Assembly (NCBI GenBank): GCA_963780675.1
Contig: CAWACR010000003.1
Location: forward strand, 744,001-808,000
Length of the DNA stretch: 64,000 nt
Origin: JAHECE01 sp963780675
GTDB taxonomy: Bacteria > Actinomycetota > Actinomycetes > Actinomycetales > JAHECE01
Reading direction: 5' to 3'
The notes under the pieces were generated by a model. The model was not told where the DNA came from and did not search any database. It saw only the letters and a program-made list of their open reading frames with translations. The position numbers and the translations under genes are program-made. Of the stretch, positions 61,453 to 64,000 are shown piece by piece (position 1 is the first letter of the stretch; the number at the start of each line of letters is the position of its first letter).

Positions 61453-61884
61453 ATGACGAGCACGCACACAGCTGCCGGCCGGGAGGGTCTCGCGCAGGAA
61501 CGGGTCGAGATCCTGTTGTACAGCGACGACTCGCAGACCCGGGCGGAGATCCGCCAGGCGGTCGGCCGGCGAGCAGGCGGCGACCTGCCCGCGATCGCCT
61601 GGACCGAGACGGCGACCCACGCCGCGGTGGTGGAGCACGCCGAGTCGGGCCGGTTCCTGGTCCTCGTGCTCGACGGCGAGGCAGCCAAGGCCGGTGGCCT
61701 CGGTATCTGTCGCCAGCTCAAGGCCGAGGTGTACGAGTGCCCGCCGATCATCGTGCTGACCGCGCGTGCCCAGGACGCCTGGCTTGCCGCGTGGTCCGAG
61801 GCGGACGCCGTGATCACCGCGCCGTTCGACCCGATCGAGGTCAAGGAGACGGTCGCACGCGTGGTTCGGAAGGCCTTGGCGTGA
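61453..61884 (+). CDS. Receiver-like (atypical response regulator) protein
   Basis: The 143-residue single-domain protein has a receiver-like fold: an acidic pair in ILLYSDDSQTR, a possible phosphoacceptor Asp in VLVLDGEA, IIVLTARAQDAW and DAVITAPFDPIEV. The conserved Lys before the last Pro is Ala (APF in place of KPF), so phosphorylation-based signalling is uncertain. CGGAGGAC lies upstream of ATG 61453. trpD starts in its stop codon (GTGA). No kinase is nearby. Confidence 0.75.
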   Translation: MTSTHTAAGREGLAQERVEILLYSDDSQTRAEIRQAVGRRAGGDLPAIAWTETATHAAVVEHAESGRFLVLVLDGEAAKAGGLGICRQLKAEVYECPPIIVLTARAQDAWLAAWSEADAVITAPFDPIEVKETVARVVRKALA

Positions 61885-62930
61885 AGCCCCCGGCGCCCAC
61901 CTGGCCGGAGCTGATCTCGGCCCTGATCGCTCGTTCGGACCTTCCTGCCGATCGCACGGCCTGGGCGATGGACCAGGTCATGGCGGGGGAGACGAGCCCG
62001 GTGGTGCTCGCAGGATTCCTCGTGGCCCTGCGCGCCAAGGGCGAGACGGTCGCAGAGCTGACGGGCCTGGCCGACGCGATGCTCACCCACGCCGTGCCGA
62101 TCGAGGTCGAGGGTCCGACGGTCGACCTCGTCGGCACCGGCGGGGACCGGCACCACAGCGTGAACATCTCCACCATGGCCGCGCTCGTCGTCGCCGGGGC
62201 GGGGCCGCGGGTGGTCAAGCACGGCAACCGGGCGGCGTCGTCGGCCAGCGGGTCCGCCGACGTCCTGGAGGCGCTCGGCGTCCGGCTCGACCTCGACGTC
62301 GCCCGGGTGGCGGAGACGGCTCGGACCGTGGGCATCACCTTCTGCTTCGCCCAGGTCTTCCATCCCTCGTTCCGGCACGCCGCGACCGCTCGGCGAGAGC
62401 TCGGGATCCCGACGACCTTCAACTTCCTCGGGCCGCTCACGAACCCGGCGCGACCCCGCGCGGCGGCCATCGGCGTGGCCGACCGGCGGATGGCGCCCCT
62501 GATGGCGGGCGTGCTCGCCGCGCGAGGGACGAGCGCCCTGGTCTTCCGAGGCCACGACGGCCTCGACGAGCTCTCGACGACGGCGCCCGCCGACATCTGG
62601 GAGGTCGCAGACGGCGGTGTGGTTGAGCACCGGCTCGACCCGCGGGAGGCGTTCGGGCTGGCTCCGGCAACGCTGGCCGACTTGCGGGGGGCCGAGGCGG
62701 CGCACAACGCACGGGTCGTCCGGACCGTGCTGGCGGGGGAGCGGGGCCCCGTGCGTGACGCCGTCCTCTTGAACGCCGCCGCGGCCCTCGTGGCGGACGG
62801 CTCGACGCCGGGAACGGGTGCGGGGGCCCTCGAGGATCGCCTGGCCGCGGGCCTCACCCTCGCCGCGGAGGCCGTGGACAGCGGGGCTGCGTCCTCCGTC
62901 CTCGACCGGTGGGTCGCCGCGACCCGCTGA
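61881..62930 (+). CDS. trpD: Anthranilate phosphoribosyltransferase
   Basis: The 349-residue protein has DLVGTGGDRHHSVNIST (PRPP site), VVKHGNRAASSASGSADVLEALG and FNFLGPLTNPARP. It joins anthranilate to PRPP in tryptophan synthesis. No other trp genes are in the window, as in mycobacteria where trpD stands alone near ctaE. GTG 61881 overlaps the stop of the receiver-like gene, so they are coupled. Confidence 0.95.
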   Translation: MKPPAPTWPELISALIARSDLPADRTAWAMDQVMAGETSPVVLAGFLVALRAKGETVAELTGLADAMLTHAVPIEVEGPTVDLVGTGGDRHHSVNISTMAALVVAGAGPRVVKHGNRAASSASGSADVLEALGVRLDLDVARVAETARTVGITFCFAQVFHPSFRHAATARRELGIPTTFNFLGPLTNPARPRAAAIGVADRRMAPLMAGVLAARGTSALVFRGHDGLDELSTTAPADIWEVADGGVVEHRLDPREAFGLAPATLADLRGAEAAHNARVVRTVLAGERGPVRDAVLLNAAAALVADGSTPGTGAGALEDRLAAGLTLAAEAVDSGAASSVLDRWVAATR

Positions 62931-62988
62931 CGGGTGCCGCGTCTGCGGCCGCGCGGCTGCGGCCGCGCGGCTGCAGGGCCCGGTCGGG

Positions 62989-63270
62989 TCAGTCGTCGAG
63001 ACCGATGGCGAAGGCGGCGTCGAGGTCGTGGCGCGAGTACGCCCGGAAGGCGATGTAAGTGCGCGTGCCCAGCACGCCGTCGACCTTCCCGATCCTGTCG
63101 GCGACCACGGCGGCGAGCTCGTCGTGGCGCGCGACCCGGGCCACGGCGATGAGGTCCACGTCCCCGGTGACCGAGTAGACCTCGCTGATCCCGTCGAGGT
63201 CGGCCACGGCGGCCGCCACCTCGGGGATGCGAGCGACGTCGGCATCGATCATCACGATCGCAGTGAGCAT
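62989..63270 (-). CDS. Lrp/AsnC-type ligand-binding (RAM) domain protein
   Basis: The 93-residue protein consists only of the RAM domain: MLTAIVMIDADVARIPEVAAA, VYSVTGDVDLIAVARV, VDGVLGTRTYIAFRAYS. The N-terminal helix-turn-helix of Lrp regulators is absent, so it probably acts as a stand-alone effector-binding protein. It is convergent with trpD and next to the exonuclease gene. Confidence 0.88.
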   Translation of the reverse strand: MLTAIVMIDADVARIPEVAAAVADLDGISEVYSVTGDVDLIAVARVARHDELAAVVADRIGKVDGVLGTRTYIAFRAYSRHDLDAAFAIGLDD

Positions 63271-63343
63271 GTCGTGGGCCCTCTCCGGTGCCGGTCGTCG
63301 GCTCGTGGTCGTGGATTCTCGGCGGGCGTTCCGCCGGGGCTCA

Positions 63344-64000
63344 TCATCCCGCGCCGGCGCGCCTCGTGCCCACGCGGTCGTCGAGGAACTTGGCGGCGCC
63401 GTTCACCGGCCAGGCCAGCCCCCGGGCGCCCGCGACCTCGACCAGCCGGGTGCCGGGCTGCTCCAGCCAGGTCGCCACGAGCTCGCTCTCCTCGGCCGTC
63501 GCCGCGCCGCAGAGGTTCGCCGGTCGGGCGACGTCCTCGCCGGAGCACTCGAGGGCGGCGATCGCGGGCCTCGGGTCCGCACCACGGGGGACGGTCGCCG
63601 TGCCGGCGAGGCGGCCGAAGCGCGCGAGAACGATCTCCCACCCGCCGCCTCCGGTCCGTCGGGCGGCGACGATCTGCGGGTCGGTGACGAGGGGCGAGAG
63701 CCGAGCCGTGCGGGCCGCGGCGCGCAGGAGGGCCCGAAGCTGGTCGCGGTGCACCGCGGCCTCTTCGTAGCGCAGGGCGTCGGAGAGCGCGTGGATGCGG
63801 GCGTCGACGGCGGCGACGACGGGCCCGACGTCGCCCTCGAGCGTACGGGCGACATCGTCGGCGATCGCCCCGTACGCGGACAGGCTCTGCTCGCCCGTGC
63901 ACGGGGCGCCGCAGCGGCCCATCTCGGCCAGCGCACACGCGGCCGCACCCGGGCGCGGCCTGCGAGGAAGGCGCGAGGTGCACTGCCGGATGGCGTAGGC
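63344..64000 (-). CDS. C-terminal part of a DEDD-exonuclease/UvrC-like nuclease, 5' truncated by the window
   Basis: The visible 218 residues start AYAIRQCTSRLPRR and contain CALAEMGRCGAPCTGEQS, the cysteine cluster found in UvrC-like and Cho-like nucleases, followed by a UvrBC-type helix (ALRYEEAAVHRDQLRALL). The rest, with the exonuclease and GIY-YIG domains expected for the Rv2191-type protein, lies beyond the right edge. The protein should act in DNA repair or proofreading; this is from the family. Confidence 0.82.
   Translation of the reverse strand, partial: AYAIRQCTSRLPRRPRPGAAACALAEMGRCGAPCTGEQSLSAYGAIADDVARTLEGDVGPVVAAVDARIHALSDALRYEEAAVHRDQLRALLRAAARTARLSPLVTDPQIVAARRTGGGGWEIVLARFGRLAGTATVPRGADPRPAIAALECSGEDVARPANLCGAATAEESELVATWLEQPGTRLVEVAGARGLAWPVNGAAKFLDDRVGTRRAGAG

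Overview
The window is chromosomal DNA of a high-GC actinobacterium, most likely a Micrococcales (Cellulomonadaceae-like) species. This rests on third codon positions that are almost always G or C, frequent GTG starts, many TAnnnT boxes only 6-8 nt from start codons (leaderless promoters), an actinobacterial cytochrome bcc-aa3 gene set, and a gene order like Mycobacterium tuberculosis Rv2190-Rv2228 (RNase H/phosphatase, panB, glnA2, glnE, glnA1, Rv2219-type proteins, lipA, lipB, dlaT, pepA, erpA, ctaC, qcrCAB, ctaE, trpD). The genus is an inference.

Layout. 1-2.4 kb: 3' part of a bifunctional RNase H/phosphatase gene, yaaA and the RNase P RNA gene rnpB. 2.57-12.24 kb: an accessory defence island, hsdR - XRE/ImmA peptidase - DUF4411 - hsdS - unknown protein - PIN protein - hsdM - mrr, in which two toxin-antitoxin-like pairs sit between the type I restriction-modification subunits. 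12.6-15 kb: secreted peptidoglycan amidase with TIG repeats. 15.1-20.4 kb: heliorhodopsin, patatin-like lipase, glutamate dehydrogenase, thioredoxin-CcdA fusion. 20.1-25.2 kb: MBL hydrolase, methionine aminopeptidase, panB, nadE. 25.4-32 kb: nitrogen block (glnA2, glnE, glnA1). 32-44 kb: lipoate and 2-oxoacid dehydrogenase block (lipA, lipB, dlaT, lpdA) interrupted by a MarR/MMPL pair and a kinase-like membrane protein. 44-52 kb: pepA, pyrD, nadA, erpA, FKBP lipoprotein, TusA and a cysteine-desulfurase-like protein. 53-61.2 kb: aerobic respiration (ctaCDF, sodA, ctaE-qcrCAB). 61.4-64 kb: receiver-like protein, trpD, Lrp-type RAM protein and the C-terminal part of a UvrC-like exonuclease.

Many genes, including essential ones (glnA1, lipA, qcrB, qcrC, glnE), carry single-base frameshifts. 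In most of those I could resolve, a codon's third position appears as two adjacent bases, as though both alleles of a wobble polymorphism had been written. hsdR has roughly thirty of these. I read them as sequence or consensus errors rather than true pseudogenes, but hsdR cannot be translated as given.

The most interesting content is the nested defence island with an unrecognised protein/PIN pair, the heliorhodopsin, and a cysteine-desulfurase-like protein that lacks its PLP-binding lysine next to tusA and ctaC.
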